NCBI GenBank assembly: GCA_001586195.1
Contig: CP014609.1
Coordinates: 1,462,001 to 1,526,000, forward strand
DNA: 64,000 nucleotides
Direction of reading: 5' to 3'
Origin: Solibacillus silvestris
GTDB lineage: Bacteria > Bacillota > Bacilli > Bacillales_A > Planococcaceae
Shown here: positions 7,162 through 16,780 of the stretch, piece by piece
Layout: every line of letters begins with the position of its first letter
Position numbering within the stretch: the stretch's first letter is position 1
Program-made: the position numbers and the translations under genes
The notes under the pieces: generated by a model
The model's input: the letters and a program-made list of their open reading frames with translations, nothing else
The model's database searches: none
Told to the model about the DNA's origin: nothing

Positions 7162-8811
7162 TTGGCAGAGAACAAAGACAAACATGTTGCAAAAAAAGAG
7201 GATGGGGAACGTGAAATTCTAACTACTCGTCAAGGACATCCTGTAAGGGACAACCAAAATATCCGTACAGTAGGTAACCGTGGACCAGCGACTTTAGAAA
7301 ATTACCATTTCATTGAAAAAATTTCACACTTCGATCGTGAAGAGGTTCCTGAACGTGTAGTACATGCACGTGGTTCAGGTGCTTTCGGTTATTTTGAAAC
7401 TTACGGTAAGGTTGGAGATGAGCCTGTAGAAAAATATACCCGCGCAAAAGTCTTTTCTGGTGCCGGTAAACAAACGCCACTTATGGTGCGTTTTTCTACA
7501 GTAGCAGGTGCAAAGGATTCACCTGAGACTGCACGCGATCCACGTGGCTTTGCGGTGAAAATGTATACGGAAGATGGTAACTGGGATCTTGTAGGGAACA
7601 ATTTAAAGATTTTCTTTATTCGTGATGCGATGAAGTTCCCTGATATGATTCATGCTTTTAAAGCAGATCCGGCTTCCAACGTACCGAATCCACAGCGTAT
7701 GTTTGATTTTGTTTCACGTTCACCGGAAGCGACGCATATGATTACGTTCCTATTTTCACCTTGGGGGATTCCAGCGACATACCGCCATATGCAGGGTTCA
7801 GGGGTTAACACATATAAATGGGTTAATGAAGAAGGGAAAGCTGTACTTGTGAAGTATCACTGGGAACCAAAACAGGGCATCCGTAATTTGACACAAGAAG
7901 AGGCAAACTCCATCCAGGCTACAAACGTAGGACACGCTACTCAGGACTTGTATGAAGCAATTGAACGTGGTGAGTATCCAGAATGGGAGCTGTTCGTTCA
8001 GATTATGGAGGACGACTATCATCCAGAACTGGATTTTGATCCACTTGATGATACAAAACTTTGGCCAGAAGACAAGTTTCCTTGGCTGCCTGTAGGTAAA
8101 ATGGTACTTAACCGTAATCCGGAAGACTTTCATGCAGAAATCGAGCAGGCTGCATTCGGTACTGGTGTTCTAGTAGACGGTATGGACTTTTCGGATGATA
8201 AAATGCTGCAGGGACGTACATTCTCTTACTCAGATACACAGCGTTACCGTGTAGGCTCAAACTATTTGAAATTGCCAGTCAACGCACCAAAGGTACCGGT
8301 TCGGACAAATCAGCAGCGTGGTCAGATGGATACTCGTGATCCGAAAGAATCCGGCGAAAGCCCACATATCAATTATGAACCGTCAATGATTGGTGGCTAC
8401 CGTGATGCAGGGGATAAAGCATATCCACCACATCAACCGTCTTATAATGCGGCATTAATGAGTGAGCCTATTGATCGCCCGAATAACTATGGCCAAGCAG
8501 GTGAAACGTACCGCAGTTTTGAAGACTGGGAACGTGATGAGCTTATAAATAACTTATCGGATGCTTTGGCAATCTGTGACAAGCGTATTCAGGAAGCGAT
8601 GTTTAATCACTTTACACAGGCTGATGAAGATTACGGCCGCCGTGTGAAGGAAGCGACTGAAAAGAAAATGAAAGAAATTGAAAAGATGGCTCAGGAAGGT
8701 AAATTACCGGGCAGAGAGTCAGGAATTTCTAAATATGGTCAGGGTACGATCGCTGCGAATGAGGCAACAAAAGATGCAGTGAAGAAGAGCCATGAGGCAG
8801 ACCCGTATTAA
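7162..8811 (+). CDS. Heme catalase
   Basis: 549 residues. It has all hallmarks of monofunctional heme catalases: the active-site region [18 protein letters not shown] (catalytic His in VVHARG), [20 protein letters not shown], the catalytic Asn in WDLVGNN, and the proximal heme-ligand Tyr in [13 protein letters not shown]. It converts hydrogen peroxide to water and oxygen in the cytoplasm. Start TTG 7162 has AAAGGGGAGG about 8 bases upstream. The length and C-terminal region beyond the core (about 480-549) resemble the longer Bacillus catalases; I cannot tell vegetative KatA from spore KatX type. Confidence 0.95.
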   Translation: MAENKDKHVAKKEDGEREILTTRQGHPVRDNQNIRTVGNRGPATLENYHFIEKISHFDREEVPERVVHARGSGAFGYFETYGKVGDEPVEKYTRAKVFSGAGKQTPLMVRFSTVAGAKDSPETARDPRGFAVKMYTEDGNWDLVGNNLKIFFIRDAMKFPDMIHAFKADPASNVPNPQRMFDFVSRSPEATHMITFLFSPWGIPATYRHMQGSGVNTYKWVNEEGKAVLVKYHWEPKQGIRNLTQEEANSIQATNVGHATQDLYEAIERGEYPEWELFVQIMEDDYHPELDFDPLDDTKLWPEDKFPWLPVGKMVLNRNPEDFHAEIEQAAFGTGVLVDGMDFSDDKMLQGRTFSYSDTQRYRVGSNYLKLPVNAPKVPVRTNQQRGQMDTRDPKESGESPHINYEPSMIGGYRDAGDKAYPPHQPSYNAALMSEPIDRPNNYGQAGETYRSFEDWERDELINNLSDALAICDKRIQEAMFNHFTQADEDYGRRVKEATEKKMKEIEKMAQEGKLPGRESGISKYGQGTIAANEATKDAVKKSHEADPY

Positions 8812-8888
8812 TGATTTAAAAGAACACCTGGATGAATGACTTTGATTTAATCTAAAGTTAAATTTAGATAGATGTAATTGGCGAAATT

Positions 8889-8932
8889 AAAAGACTTAGG
8901 TTTGGTATTACACCAGGCTTAGGTCTTTTAAT
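8889..8932 (+). terminator. Probable terminator of the catalase gene
   Basis: The outer arms AAAAGAC / GTCTTTT, with an inner TGGT/ACCA pairing, are followed by a T-rich stretch. A short protein-like tail (WQWKLYESKFSKMIAEFESV, 8944-9012, plus strand) follows and may be a gene remnant. Confidence 0.5.
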
Positions 8933-9048
8933 TTTATGGCGGTTGGCAGTGGAAGCTATATGAATCGAAATTTAGCAAAATGATTGCAGAGTTTGAAAGT
9001 GTTCTGAAATAAAATTTACACGTAGCAATCAAACAATGGGGGAATAGC

Positions 9049-9471
9049 ATGAAAAGGATACTACAGACTGTATTATTAAGTTTTTTATTAGTTGGTTGTT
9101 CAGATGTATATAGTAAATCAGATTCGAGTCCCATATTAGATAAAGAGTTTATAGAAGCAAATGCAAAAATAGGTCAAACTAAAGATGAAGTAGAAGAAAT
9201 ATTCGGAACAGAATATTTCGCTGGGAAAGGCGAATTCGAGACCAATGAAGTATGGGTTTACGATAAAGTGAACGATGATTTCGAGTATGAAAAAAGTATA
9301 CAAAGAGTCCCATTTGATGCAATTAGAGAAGGAAATGTGGATTATCAGTTATATATAAATTTTGTTGAGGATGAAGCATTTATGTATCTGTACATTTACA
9401 GAGGGGAAGATGGGGAACTTTGGCAGTATCAAGTAAATCCAGATGGAACGACTCAAGATAAAAAAATGTAG
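9049..9471 (+). CDS. Small lipoprotein of unknown function
   Basis: A 140-residue protein with signal peptide MKRILQTVLLSFLLVGC and lipobox LVGC at about residues 14-17. The mature region begins with a Ser/Asp linker. It then has NAKIGQTKDEVEEIFG, a pattern seen in BamE/SmpA-like and related small lipoproteins (helix then GxxxxxVxxxLG-like turn). This resemblance is weak. Ribosome binding site GGGGG precedes the ATG. It is a single gene facing a converging anti-sigma gene, with a shared terminator. Confidence 0.75.
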   Translation: MKRILQTVLLSFLLVGCSDVYSKSDSSPILDKEFIEANAKIGQTKDEVEEIFGTEYFAGKGEFETNEVWVYDKVNDDFEYEKSIQRVPFDAIREGNVDYQLYINFVEDEAFMYLYIYRGEDGELWQYQVNPDGTTQDKKM

Positions 9472-9490
9472 CGATGATGAAATACGCATA

Positions 9491-9520
9491 AAAGCGCTCA
9501 ATTTTTCTCTGAGCGCTTTT
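9491..9520. terminator. Bidirectional terminator between converging genes
   Basis: The stem AAAGCGCTCA / TGAGCGCTTT is flanked by A-rich and T-rich sequence on both sides. It serves the lipoprotein gene (plus) and the anti-sigma gene ending at 9550 (minus). Confidence 0.85.
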
Positions 9521-9549
9521 AGTTCTTTTTATATGGCTATTACTCATCC

Positions 9550-11103
9550 CTAATTTACTGGATGAAAAGATTCTAATAAAGCCTTCATTTCTTCGAAGGA
9601 TATTTTTTGACTCACGACCTCATATATATAATCACCTTTCATGCCTATAAACTTGGCGCCTAAAACATCTTTTATTTCATAGCTTTTCCACTCAATGCCG
9701 TTTAACGTGAACAGTTCAAGTTGGTTTCCTGTTTCCCTATTGAAATCAGTCGAAGTACGAATAAAGGAATCCTTATGATAAGCACGTACGTACACTACTC
9801 CCGTTTCATTTTTGGTATAGGTAAGATAGGCGTGGTTAAAATTTTTATATTTTTCATAGCCTGCGGAGAATAGGTCAAGATCGGGATGAGTAAATTCATA
9901 CAAGAAAGGCAGGTCCTTTCGCATTAAATCTACCACAGCCTCCACATCCTCTTTAAACGAGTCTGCATAATCTACCACTTCTATTTCTGCTTCTCTTGGA
10001 TCAAGCTCAGGCTTTTTTCCATAAGGAACAAAAGGAGTATAGCCATCTAAGTTTGGCACAAAATCTTGCGGATCAATCGGTATATTCACTTCCAAACTTT
10101 CAGGATGGAGATAGCCTGTAAGTTGACCGTCCGTATCATACGTTTCATATTTAACTAAGATACCCGTATCTTTATCTACCCAAAAGCGAAACGTATCGGT
10201 AGTTCTTTTCATTTTAAACCTATTTATCACTTGCTCATCCATTTTTCCATATAAAACAATGGTATTGTGACCTAACAATTCTTCGTTTTGTTTTTCTATC
10301 TCCCAAAGCTCTGTATTTCTTAAGTAACTAGCTGTGATTTCATAGGGAAACAAAGACATGCCGCCAGGGGCAATTTCCGGACTTTCCCTAAAATTGGCCT
10401 TATCTGAATAAATGTCTTTCAATTCTAAATTAAACGCTTCCTCTGGCGTTATCGGATCTCGTGTGGGTTTAGATTGATAGTCATGAACGAAATATGTTTT
10501 ATTCACACTTTCTTTATGCCAGCGCTTTTCTTCATTATAAATAAATTCGTTTATCATTTCCCCATACCCCATTAACTCTTCATCAAATTGAGAGGTACTT
10601 TTCTGATAGCCACCAATTACATTTTTTATACTTAGTTTATACTCAATCACTGACTTACTCTCTGAGTCGTCATCATTTATTGAATACTCTTCGAATTTTC
10701 CAGTAGCTGTGTAAAAGTAATCCACCGTATTTAAGAGCTTGCTAACCACATCTTCTTTTGACATATCTTCGTATGATTCCTCTTGTGCAGGAGGTGTATA
10801 GATGTTGGTTTCAACTTTGGGGCCTGTTGGAACATCTCCCTTGTTGTTATTTAAACCTGCCGTCTGCTCCTCACGTGAAAAAATTCCCAACTCACTTGCA
10901 ATATAATAGCTTGTGCCTATAAAAAACAGACACGCTACAGCTATTGGCAACAAATAATTCAATATTGGCTTGATAAGGAATTGCTTCTTTTTTCTTTTGT
11001 ATATAGCCTGTCTTACCTTTTCTTTTTGTTTCACATCGAAGTGAATGTCCTTTAACACAGTTTTGTTCATAGTCTCTACGATTTGTTTAAACATGTCATC
11101 CAT
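9550..11103 (-). CDS. Large membrane anti-sigma factor of ECF module 2
   Basis: 517 residues, overlapping the upstream sigma gene by 8 bases. The cytoplasmic N-terminus of about 50 residues is strongly basic (KRKKKQF). One transmembrane helix follows (about 48-68, YLLPIAVACLFFIGTSYYIA) and then about 440 extracytoplasmic residues. The outer part includes a stretch with LolA/RseB-like character (repeated beta strands with FWVDKDTGILVKYETYDTDG), as in lipid- or peptide-sensing anti-sigma proteins. This resemblance is by pattern only. It likely holds the partner sigma factor at the membrane until an envelope signal is sensed. Confidence 0.75.
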   Translation of the reverse strand: MDDMFKQIVETMNKTVLKDIHFDVKQKEKVRQAIYKRKKKQFLIKPILNYLLPIAVACLFFIGTSYYIASELGIFSREEQTAGLNNNKGDVPTGPKVETNIYTPPAQEESYEDMSKEDVVSKLLNTVDYFYTATGKFEEYSINDDDSESKSVIEYKLSIKNVIGGYQKSTSQFDEELMGYGEMINEFIYNEEKRWHKESVNKTYFVHDYQSKPTRDPITPEEAFNLELKDIYSDKANFRESPEIAPGGMSLFPYEITASYLRNTELWEIEKQNEELLGHNTIVLYGKMDEQVINRFKMKRTTDTFRFWVDKDTGILVKYETYDTDGQLTGYLHPESLEVNIPIDPQDFVPNLDGYTPFVPYGKKPELDPREAEIEVVDYADSFKEDVEAVVDLMRKDLPFLYEFTHPDLDLFSAGYEKYKNFNHAYLTYTKNETGVVYVRAYHKDSFIRTSTDFNRETGNQLELFTLNGIEWKSYEIKDVLGAKFIGMKGDYIYEVVSQKISFEEMKALLESFHPVN

Positions 11104-11647
11104 GTTTGATGCTCCCTTCTAGTAACTTTTTTAACAAGAGGCGCGCCCTATGTAATCGAGACTTTATCGTTTGTATACTCAAATTTAATAAATCTGATAT
11201 TTGGTTATATGACATTTCTTCATAGTAATATAAAATAATTACTTCTCGATACTTCACGGGTAAGGAAAGTATTTTTTCTGCAACTAATCGCCTTTCCTCT
11301 AGACCGACTAATTCCATTTCAGGTGATTTATTTGTACTCTTTATTTTTGTGAAAAATTCAGTAAGTACGATATTTTTAAAAGACCAGCTCCTTAACTTAT
11401 CTTTACATAGGTTCACCGTAATACGGTATAACCATGTTTTATAGGTAGATTCATTCCTAAAGTTGTCTAAGTTCTCGTAGCACTTAATAAATACTTCTTG
11501 CGCAATATCTTCTGATAGTTGCTTCTGCTTAGTATAAGTAAATGCTAAACGAGCTATATTTTGGCCGTATTCATTCATCAACCATTCAATTCTCTCCTCT
11601 TTATTTAACTCACTTACTTCTACTTGTTCTAGCACTCGTTCAAGCAT
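11096..11647 (-). CDS. ECF (sigma-70 family) RNA polymerase sigma factor, module 2
   Basis: The 183-residue form starts at ATG 11647, with AAAGGG 8 bases before it. A TTG at 11680 would give 194 residues but lacks a site. Region 2 contains QLSEDIAQEVFIKCYENLDNF and TWLYRITVNLCKDKL. Region 4 contains EMSYNQISDLLNLSIQTIKS and ends LHRARLLLKKLLEG. The layout is close to the SigW/SigM/SigX-like extracytoplasmic group. It is translationally coupled to the anti-sigma gene downstream. Regulon unknown. Confidence 0.9.
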   Translation of the reverse strand: MLERVLEQVEVSELNKEERIEWLMNEYGQNIARLAFTYTKQKQLSEDIAQEVFIKCYENLDNFRNESTYKTWLYRITVNLCKDKLRSWSFKNIVLTEFFTKIKSTNKSPEMELVGLEERRLVAEKILSLPVKYREVIILYYYEEMSYNQISDLLNLSIQTIKSRLHRARLLLKKLLEGSIKHG

Positions 11648-11910
11648 CCTCCTCACCCTTTCAATTATTAGACGGAGCAAATCTAATTTGGTTGTAAAAA
11701 AATTACTGTTGTGAAATATTAAAACATATTGACCTCTCTGATGGTAGGTGGGCGGAAATAGAGGAAGAAATTCCGCTTTAGGGTTTCAGGTTTTTCTTTT
11801 GATTTCAGGTGCTTTCCTGGGATAAAAGGATTGCCCCCTTTTTGGCGTTTTTTGAAGGGCTATCAAAGTAAGATAGAGAATAAGCATTATAAGTCAGTGG
11901 GGGTGTATTT

Positions 11911-12390
11911 ATGTTGAAAAAAAGAATCCTTTTAATCTTCGCAGTAATTTTATCGTTTGCAATTGCAGGCTGTAAGGAAGAGGAGTCCATTGGAAAAAAT
12001 GAAAAAGTAATTAAAAAAAATTGGAATGAAAGTTCACTTTTTGAATCAGGCGGTTACACAATGATTGGAGAAGAAGGTCGATTAGGTTTTATTTACGATG
12101 ATAGCGAAGTAGTTAGGTTCTATCCTGATAAAGAGCAAAAGTACATGTGGCATTTTTGGGGGGAAGAACGAGAGCTAGAGGGAGAACTAAAAGTTGTTGC
12201 CACACATGAAAATGAAGATGAAGATGAAGAAATCTTTGTGACCAGTGGCGGACTAGGTGCTGCTAATAATGGCGCAGACAAACACGCCCCCTCTAACATG
12301 GCATTACCTAAAAGTGGAATGTGGAAGTTAGATGCTTATATAGGAGAAAGCCTATTTGGAAGTGTATATGTGAAAGTTCATGAGAAGTAA
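11911..12390 (+). CDS. Lipoprotein, DUF4871-like
   Basis: 159 residues. Signal MLKKRILLIFAVILSFAIAGC has lipobox IAGC at about residues 18-21. The mature domain is beta-rich (KYMWHFWGEERELEGELKV, then SGMWKLDAYIGESLFGSVYV). It resembles the small Ig-like DUF4871 proteins seen in Bacillus; this assignment is from memory and tentative. The start ATG is preceded by GGGGG. It is divergent from the ECF module 2 sigma gene, which could make it a target, but no promoter motif was clear. Confidence 0.75.
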   Translation: MLKKRILLIFAVILSFAIAGCKEEESIGKNEKVIKKNWNESSLFESGGYTMIGEEGRLGFIYDDSEVVRFYPDKEQKYMWHFWGEERELEGELKVVATHENEDEDEEIFVTSGGLGAANNGADKHAPSNMALPKSGMWKLDAYIGESLFGSVYVKVHEK

Positions 12391-12493
12391 TTTAGATTAG
12401 TTTGAAACTTACTGTTCGCATACTATCAAACGCAGGGATATGGAAAATTTGTGGTAAAATATAATAATGAATTGTGAGACAAGGGGGAATTAG

Positions 12494-12718
12494 TTGAAAA
12501 TTATTAAAATCATCCTTGCTTTAGCTGCAATGGGAATATCAGCATATGGCTTAATTACAAAAGATTTTTCGTATGGTCCAGTATCATCTTTACTACTGGG
12601 TATTTTCTTTGCACTTATTGCAATAGAGGAATTTAAAACGAAAGGTAAAAATAGCTGGGCAATGTTTTTTATGCCCGTATCATTGATCATTATCGTGATG
12701 GCTCTTTTTAGTTTCTAA
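12494..12718 (+). CDS. Small membrane protein, DUF3953-like
   Basis: 74 residues from TTG 12494 with AAGGGGG nine bases upstream. Three hydrophobic segments alternate with a short charged loop (EEFKTKGKNS): about 1-20, 28-45 and 53-73. The sequence pattern ILALAAMGISAYGLIT, then LLLGIFFALIAIEEF, matches the DUF3953 family of small Bacillus membrane proteins. Function unknown. It is followed 26 bases later by another small membrane protein gene, likely in the same transcript. Confidence 0.75.
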   Translation: MKIIKIILALAAMGISAYGLITKDFSYGPVSSLLLGIFFALIAIEEFKTKGKNSWAMFFMPVSLIIIVMALFSF

Positions 12719-12743
12719 GTATATTTAGCAAGGAGTGGCGTAC

Positions 12744-12983
12744 ATGAATAAACGTGGAACTGGGGTTGCTTTTATAGCGATAGCTGCATTTTTATTTTCT
12801 GCAAATTACATTAGCGCAGCAATCTTTGGTTCGGGTGTTTTAAGTTGGAACGACGAATTATTTAATGCCATGCTAACCTATGTAGGAAGCCCTTTAAATG
12901 TAAGCAGCATTGTTGCTTTAATGATAGGTATTGCTTACATAGCCTGGGGAGAATATGAAGAGTTTAAAAGTAAAAAGCAATAA
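12744..12983 (+). CDS. Small two-helix membrane protein
   Basis: 79 residues from ATG 12744, chosen because AAGGAG lies 8 bases upstream; an in-frame GTG at 12735 overlaps that site. Two hydrophobic helices (about 7-28 and 51-68) are separated by a polar loop, with a charged C-terminus EYEEFKSKKQ. No family recognised. Probably cotranscribed with the DUF3953-like gene. Confidence 0.6.
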   Translation: MNKRGTGVAFIAIAAFLFSANYISAAIFGSGVLSWNDELFNAMLTYVGSPLNVSSIVALMIGIAYIAWGEYEEFKSKKQ

Positions 12984-13038
12984 TTAATGGCCGTTAAGAT
13001 ATAGAAATTCTTTATAAAGAAAAGGTTGGTGAAAGATT

Positions 13039-13962
13039 ATGAAATTAATACTCAAAATACCGATGAATCCAATTGCTAATCTTAAAGAAGAGCTGAAAAA
13101 AATGACACCTCTTTCAATTGCACTTGGACATGACAACGATGTATTTGTTCTACTGAGGGAGGAGCAAATTCCACTAATTGGTGGTTCCTTCCCTGCAACT
13201 GTTACGGAAAAAAGCTATAGATATCAAGTCGTTCATCTAAAAGATGGACAAAAGAAAGTGCTAGATTTGCCGGAAGAGACATGGAATTATCATTACATAC
13301 AGCCGATCGATGACGGACACATTCTACTTGTATGCGCGCGGTCGTATTACCATGATGCTCAAAATATTGAAGAAAACGCACGAGTCTATGATGAAAATGG
13401 TTGTTTCATCCGATCCTTTTGTTTAGGGGATGGTATTGAGCATGTATTCGTAACAAAGAATCAAGAGATTTGGACAGGATACTTTGATGAAGGCGTTTTC
13501 GGCAATTACGGCTGGAAGGATCCGGTTGGCAGTAGCGGGCTAGTTGGCTGGGACGCGTCGGGTGGTAAGATGGATTCGCTTGAAGAGGATACGGAATATT
13601 ATATTTTTGATTGTTTAGCGCTGAATGATGTACCTAATGAAGGAATTTGGTTTTTCTTTAGCCTGGAATCGATGATTGGTGTACGGAAAGAAGGTCTCAC
13701 AAAGTATTATCCAACTGAAGATATGCATTTTCATGCATTTGCGGTAAAATGGGAGACAATCATTGCGTACCAAGGGAGAGGGGAACATGCATTTTTTGAG
13801 TTACAACGTGAAGGCAATGAATATAAGACGGTCCGTAAACTCGAACTAATGAAACCAAATGGTAAGCCTCTCGAACCGCAATTAGTGAATAACCGGGAGA
13901 ATAAGTTGCTGTTTTTGGACGGGAATGAGCTGTATATGTATGAATTGAAATCCGATGTGTGA
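13039..13962 (+). CDS. Uncharacterised beta-rich protein, possible beta-propeller
   Basis: 307 residues, no signal peptide or membrane segment. Repeated strand patterns such as PIDDGHILLVCAR, NARVYDENGCFIRSF, TKNQEIWTGYFDEGVFG and ENKLLFLDGNELYMYEL look like blades of a propeller. I do not recognise a named family with confidence. Start ATG follows AGGTTGGTGAAAG. It stands alone and has slightly higher GC than its neighbours, which may suggest separate origin. Confidence 0.65.
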   Translation: MKLILKIPMNPIANLKEELKKMTPLSIALGHDNDVFVLLREEQIPLIGGSFPATVTEKSYRYQVVHLKDGQKKVLDLPEETWNYHYIQPIDDGHILLVCARSYYHDAQNIEENARVYDENGCFIRSFCLGDGIEHVFVTKNQEIWTGYFDEGVFGNYGWKDPVGSSGLVGWDASGGKMDSLEEDTEYYIFDCLALNDVPNEGIWFFFSLESMIGVRKEGLTKYYPTEDMHFHAFAVKWETIIAYQGRGEHAFFELQREGNEYKTVRKLELMKPNGKPLEPQLVNNRENKLLFLDGNELYMYELKSDV

Positions 13963-14061
13963 TGGTTATCGCTCAGTAAATGAGACGTTTCAGTACTTAA
14001 AAACAGAAGTGCAACTATTATAGTTATTAGCATTTGGGAGCAATTGTTATGCCAGAATCAG

Positions 14062-14079
14062 CTATATTGTTGAATAACG
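14062..14079 (+). repeat. Intergenic repeat R4 (right end only)
   Basis: CTATATTGTTGAATAACG, only the terminal 18 bases of the family. Confidence 0.4.
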
Positions 14080-14189
14080 CGAGTGGGATAAAGTAAAGAA
14101 GTTCAATTAAATTAAATATACAATTATGTGGAATGTTAATGAGAATAATGTAAAACTACCGACATACCTTCTTAATGGGAGGCGGTATT

Positions 14190-15131
14190 TTGAAAAAAGT
14201 CCTAACAGGCTTTGTTGTGTTATTACTCATAATAACGGCATCTAATATGATACTTAAAAAAAGTTCAAATAAAACAGCATCTGTAAATACCGAAGCAATA
14301 GAAAGTACATTAGTTAAAAGTATGGAAGAAACAAAAGCGGAAAAAAAGAAATTAGAGCAATTTTTAACAAAAAGTGCTAAGGAACTAAACGATAATGGGT
14401 TTAAAGTTGGTTTAGGTTTTTCACATGAAGAACGAAACGTAACTGTGCAGGTTCAGAATAAGGCATTTTTAGAAGCCAATAAAACAAACATTGAAAAGAT
14501 CATCCATAACATGGCAAATATGATTGGGTTTCAAAATTATACGGTAGATTTTCTTGTTCTCGATAACTATCCTGCATTAAGTGAAGAAGATGAAAAGCAA
14601 AGGGAAACTATGATGGAAGTAATTGAAGAAATTTCGGCTTTATTAAAGGAAAGGGGGAATCCGTCTATTTCAATATCAACTAATTCCAATAATGAAATCC
14701 TTATTGAAATGCAAGGAATGAAGGAAGATTTCGGGAAAAGTAAAGAAATTGAAGATCTCGAAAAAATCATCGATCAAACGATTCTATCAAAAACGGATTT
14801 AGAATATACGGTTAAGATACAAAAGAAAAGCGAAAGTGCGATACGTGATCAACAATGGCAACCAATCTTAAGTGCGATAAGTGAAGAAACGAATAAGAGG
14901 TTTAAGGAATATCGGGGGTTTGCCTACTCATTTCACCCTGAACCATTACAAATTATAATTAAAACTAACATCCCTTCATCTAAATGGTTCGGGAATTCAG
15001 ATAAAAAGATAAATCAAATTACAGAGTATGTAGATAAAATCATAGAGTTGAAAAGAGAAGAGTTATCGATTGAAGAAATTCCATACGAAATTATTATTAG
15101 GGATAAAAATGATAGGGAAATCAAACAGTAA
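14190..15131 (+). CDS. Membrane-anchored DUF4030-like protein
   Basis: About 313 residues. TTG 14190 is preferred because GGGAGG at 14177-14182 is correctly spaced for it; an ATG at 14175 precedes that site. An N-terminal membrane anchor (about 3-22) is followed by a Lys/Glu-rich helix. The rest is a duplicated exported domain of about 130 residues: the first half ends at VDFLVLDNYP and the second at YEIIIRDKNDREIKQ. A decayed paralogue lies at 17604-18290 (shared pattern WxPxxxxI and YExxIxDKN). Such domains occur in Bacillus anti-sigma-like proteins, but no sigma gene is adjacent here. Confidence 0.75.
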   Translation: MKKVLTGFVVLLLIITASNMILKKSSNKTASVNTEAIESTLVKSMEETKAEKKKLEQFLTKSAKELNDNGFKVGLGFSHEERNVTVQVQNKAFLEANKTNIEKIIHNMANMIGFQNYTVDFLVLDNYPALSEEDEKQRETMMEVIEEISALLKERGNPSISISTNSNNEILIEMQGMKEDFGKSKEIEDLEKIIDQTILSKTDLEYTVKIQKKSESAIRDQQWQPILSAISEETNKRFKEYRGFAYSFHPEPLQIIIKTNIPSSKWFGNSDKKINQITEYVDKIIELKREELSIEEIPYEIIIRDKNDREIKQ

Positions 15132-15327
15132 GATTTAGGTCAATATTATTTTCTAAAGCTTTAGCTCTTTTAAATATTTATGTTTTTCCATTAAAACCAG
15201 CTAATAGTTGTCAATAATTTTCATTAAAAATAATAAAAATATCATGTTATACTAAATTTGTGCATGCCAAATAACCGTCCAAATTCTTGATTTGGAAAGT
15301 TTAGGTTTGCTTGGTTAAATTGTTAAA

Positions 15328-16563
15328 TCAAGCTATGTCTTGGAAAGAAGTTTTGTTTTTTAATATTGCATAAATCCAATGTAAGAGTTTGTTTGCACAA
15401 GCTATTACAGCTACTCTAAATGGTTTTCCTTCTTCACGTTTTTTATCATAAAACGCCCGTAGTTTCTTATTACGAGGAAGGATTTCATCTGTAGTTTTCT
15501 GTTTTCGACAATCACGAATTGCACATTTAACAGCCATATACAAAGCTTGCCGTAGTCTGCTAGAGCCTCTTTTGGTTATTCGGTTGTAAGTGCCTTTGAA
15601 TGTACCTGATTCAAAGATACTTGGATCAAGACCGGCAAATGCGACTAGTTTCTTAGGGTGATTAAACCTTTCAATTTCCCCAATTTCAGATATAATCGTG
15701 GCAGCGATTTTTTCTCCGATACCAGGAATTGATTGGATAATCTTCGATTCTTCAATACTTTTGGCCAAAGCATCTATCTCATTTTCAAGTAGGGATAGGT
15801 GTTTTTTGTATTCGAAGATCATGTTAATATACATATCTAAACTTAGGGCAAGGCTAGAATATAAAGCCTGTTGAAATGGATTTTGAGCTGCTGCAGTCAT
15901 TAGCTTTTCAGCCTGTTGATTTGCCCATTGTAGAGAACGAGAATTACAGAATTCTTTTATTTTAGTTGTTAATACTTCGTTATTGGCGCTCAATATATCT
16001 TCTGAAGTAGGATAAGTCTGTAGTATTTTTAAAGAAACATTCGAATATAAGTCGCCAAAAACATTACTATATTCAGGGAATACTTGATCTAAGACTGCCT
16101 GGAATTGTAGTTTAGTTTGTACAAACATGCCTGTAATATTATCGTGCTGTCTCGTAAGATGACGTAAGTTCGCAAGTTGGATGCCACGCTTTTTATAAGG
16201 CTCTAAATCCTCTTTATAATACAGCTCGCAGAGATGATTGGCATCAACGATATCTGTTTTTACCTTTCGTAAACTAGAACTTTTCGTCTTATAAGAGATG
16301 AGTGGATTTACGATAATGATTAAATAACCTTTGTCTTCAAAATATTGAACAACTGGTGTGTGATAATGGCCTGTAGACTCCATAACTAGGGGAGGGCGCT
16401 CTCCTGAAATATCTTCTACTTCTTTAATAAAATCTAATAAACTAGCTAACCCATCAAGATCATGTTTTACTTTAAAGCTTTTCTTGTAGGGCTTCTTTCT
16501 TTCCAAATAAGCTTGAACCTGACTTTCACCTTTAGCTACATCCAGGCCAATGACTGGATTCAT
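15328..16563 (-). CDS. IS110-family transposase (bridge-RNA-type recombinase), full length
   Basis: 411 residues, a normal IS110 length. The N-terminal DEDD/RuvC-like domain has Asp in GLDVAKGE, Glu in MESTGHYHTP and Asp in LRKVKTDIVDANHL. The C-terminal Tnp_20 domain has SIPGIGEKIAATIISEIGEI, LVAFAGLDPSIFESGTFKG (with the conserved serine of the ESG motif) and NRITKRGSSRLRQALYMAV. It should excise the element as a circle and insert it at sites chosen by the bridge RNA. GGAGGAATT lies just before the ATG. Copies A and C have nearly the same DNA sequence, which suggests recent activity. Confidence 0.95.
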   Translation of the reverse strand: MNPVIGLDVAKGESQVQAYLERKKPYKKSFKVKHDLDGLASLLDFIKEVEDISGERPPLVMESTGHYHTPVVQYFEDKGYLIIIVNPLISYKTKSSSLRKVKTDIVDANHLCELYYKEDLEPYKKRGIQLANLRHLTRQHDNITGMFVQTKLQFQAVLDQVFPEYSNVFGDLYSNVSLKILQTYPTSEDILSANNEVLTTKIKEFCNSRSLQWANQQAEKLMTAAAQNPFQQALYSSLALSLDMYINMIFEYKKHLSLLENEIDALAKSIEESKIIQSIPGIGEKIAATIISEIGEIERFNHPKKLVAFAGLDPSIFESGTFKGTYNRITKRGSSRLRQALYMAVKCAIRDCRKQKTTDEILPRNKKLRAFYDKKREEGKPFRVAVIACANKLLHWIYAILKNKTSFQDIA

Positions 16564-16569
16564 TATAAT

Positions 16570-16746
16570 TCCTCCTTCAAAATGATAATTGCCGGTAACC
16601 CCTAAATCCTCTTTGTAGTGTCATAGCTTCGCTTGTTATACGAGATCACTGTCCCAACCAGCCTCAAACATGTTTCTACAAGTAGGGGGTGAACTGTTTT
16701 GCGGACGAGGTCTTAGCCCCACGGGCGCGAACGTTCTACCTCGGCT
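16570..16746 (-). ncRNA. Predicted IS110 bridge RNA, copy B
   Basis: The left-end noncoding region has a promoter and then a foldable RNA. The first loop is closed by GAAC/GTTC and capped by a GGGG/CCTC hairpin. Its 5' strand reads TCGCGCCCG (16722-16730) and matches the left target half of the intergenic repeat at the insertion site. Its 3' strand (16697-16705) is complementary to TTTTGCGGA, which matches the junction at the right end of copy C. A second loop contains GCTGGTT (16656-16662), identical to the element's right end (AGCTGGTTTT), as expected of a donor guide. The pairing partner for the other donor half is not clear. Boundaries are estimates. Confidence 0.65.
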
Positions 16747-16752
16747 ACCGTT

Positions 16753-16780
16753 ATCATATATCGATATAAAAAATGGTCAA
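16753..16780 (-). promoter_or_regulatory. Sigma-A promoter of the bridge RNA / transposase
   Basis: Minus strand: -35 TTGACC (16775-16780), 16-base spacer, -10 TATGAT (16753-16758). The same arrangement occurs in copies A and C. In copy D it is TTGACC (30176-30181), 16 bases, TATTAT (30154-30159). Confidence 0.75.

Noticed and set aside
7401-8133. Minus-strand open frames opposite the catalase
   Set aside because: Antisense shadows of a strongly conserved coding sequence.
16656-16670. Second donor guide strand in the bridge RNA
   Set aside because: Only GCGA could pair weakly with the left end; too short to call, so only the first donor guide is reported.
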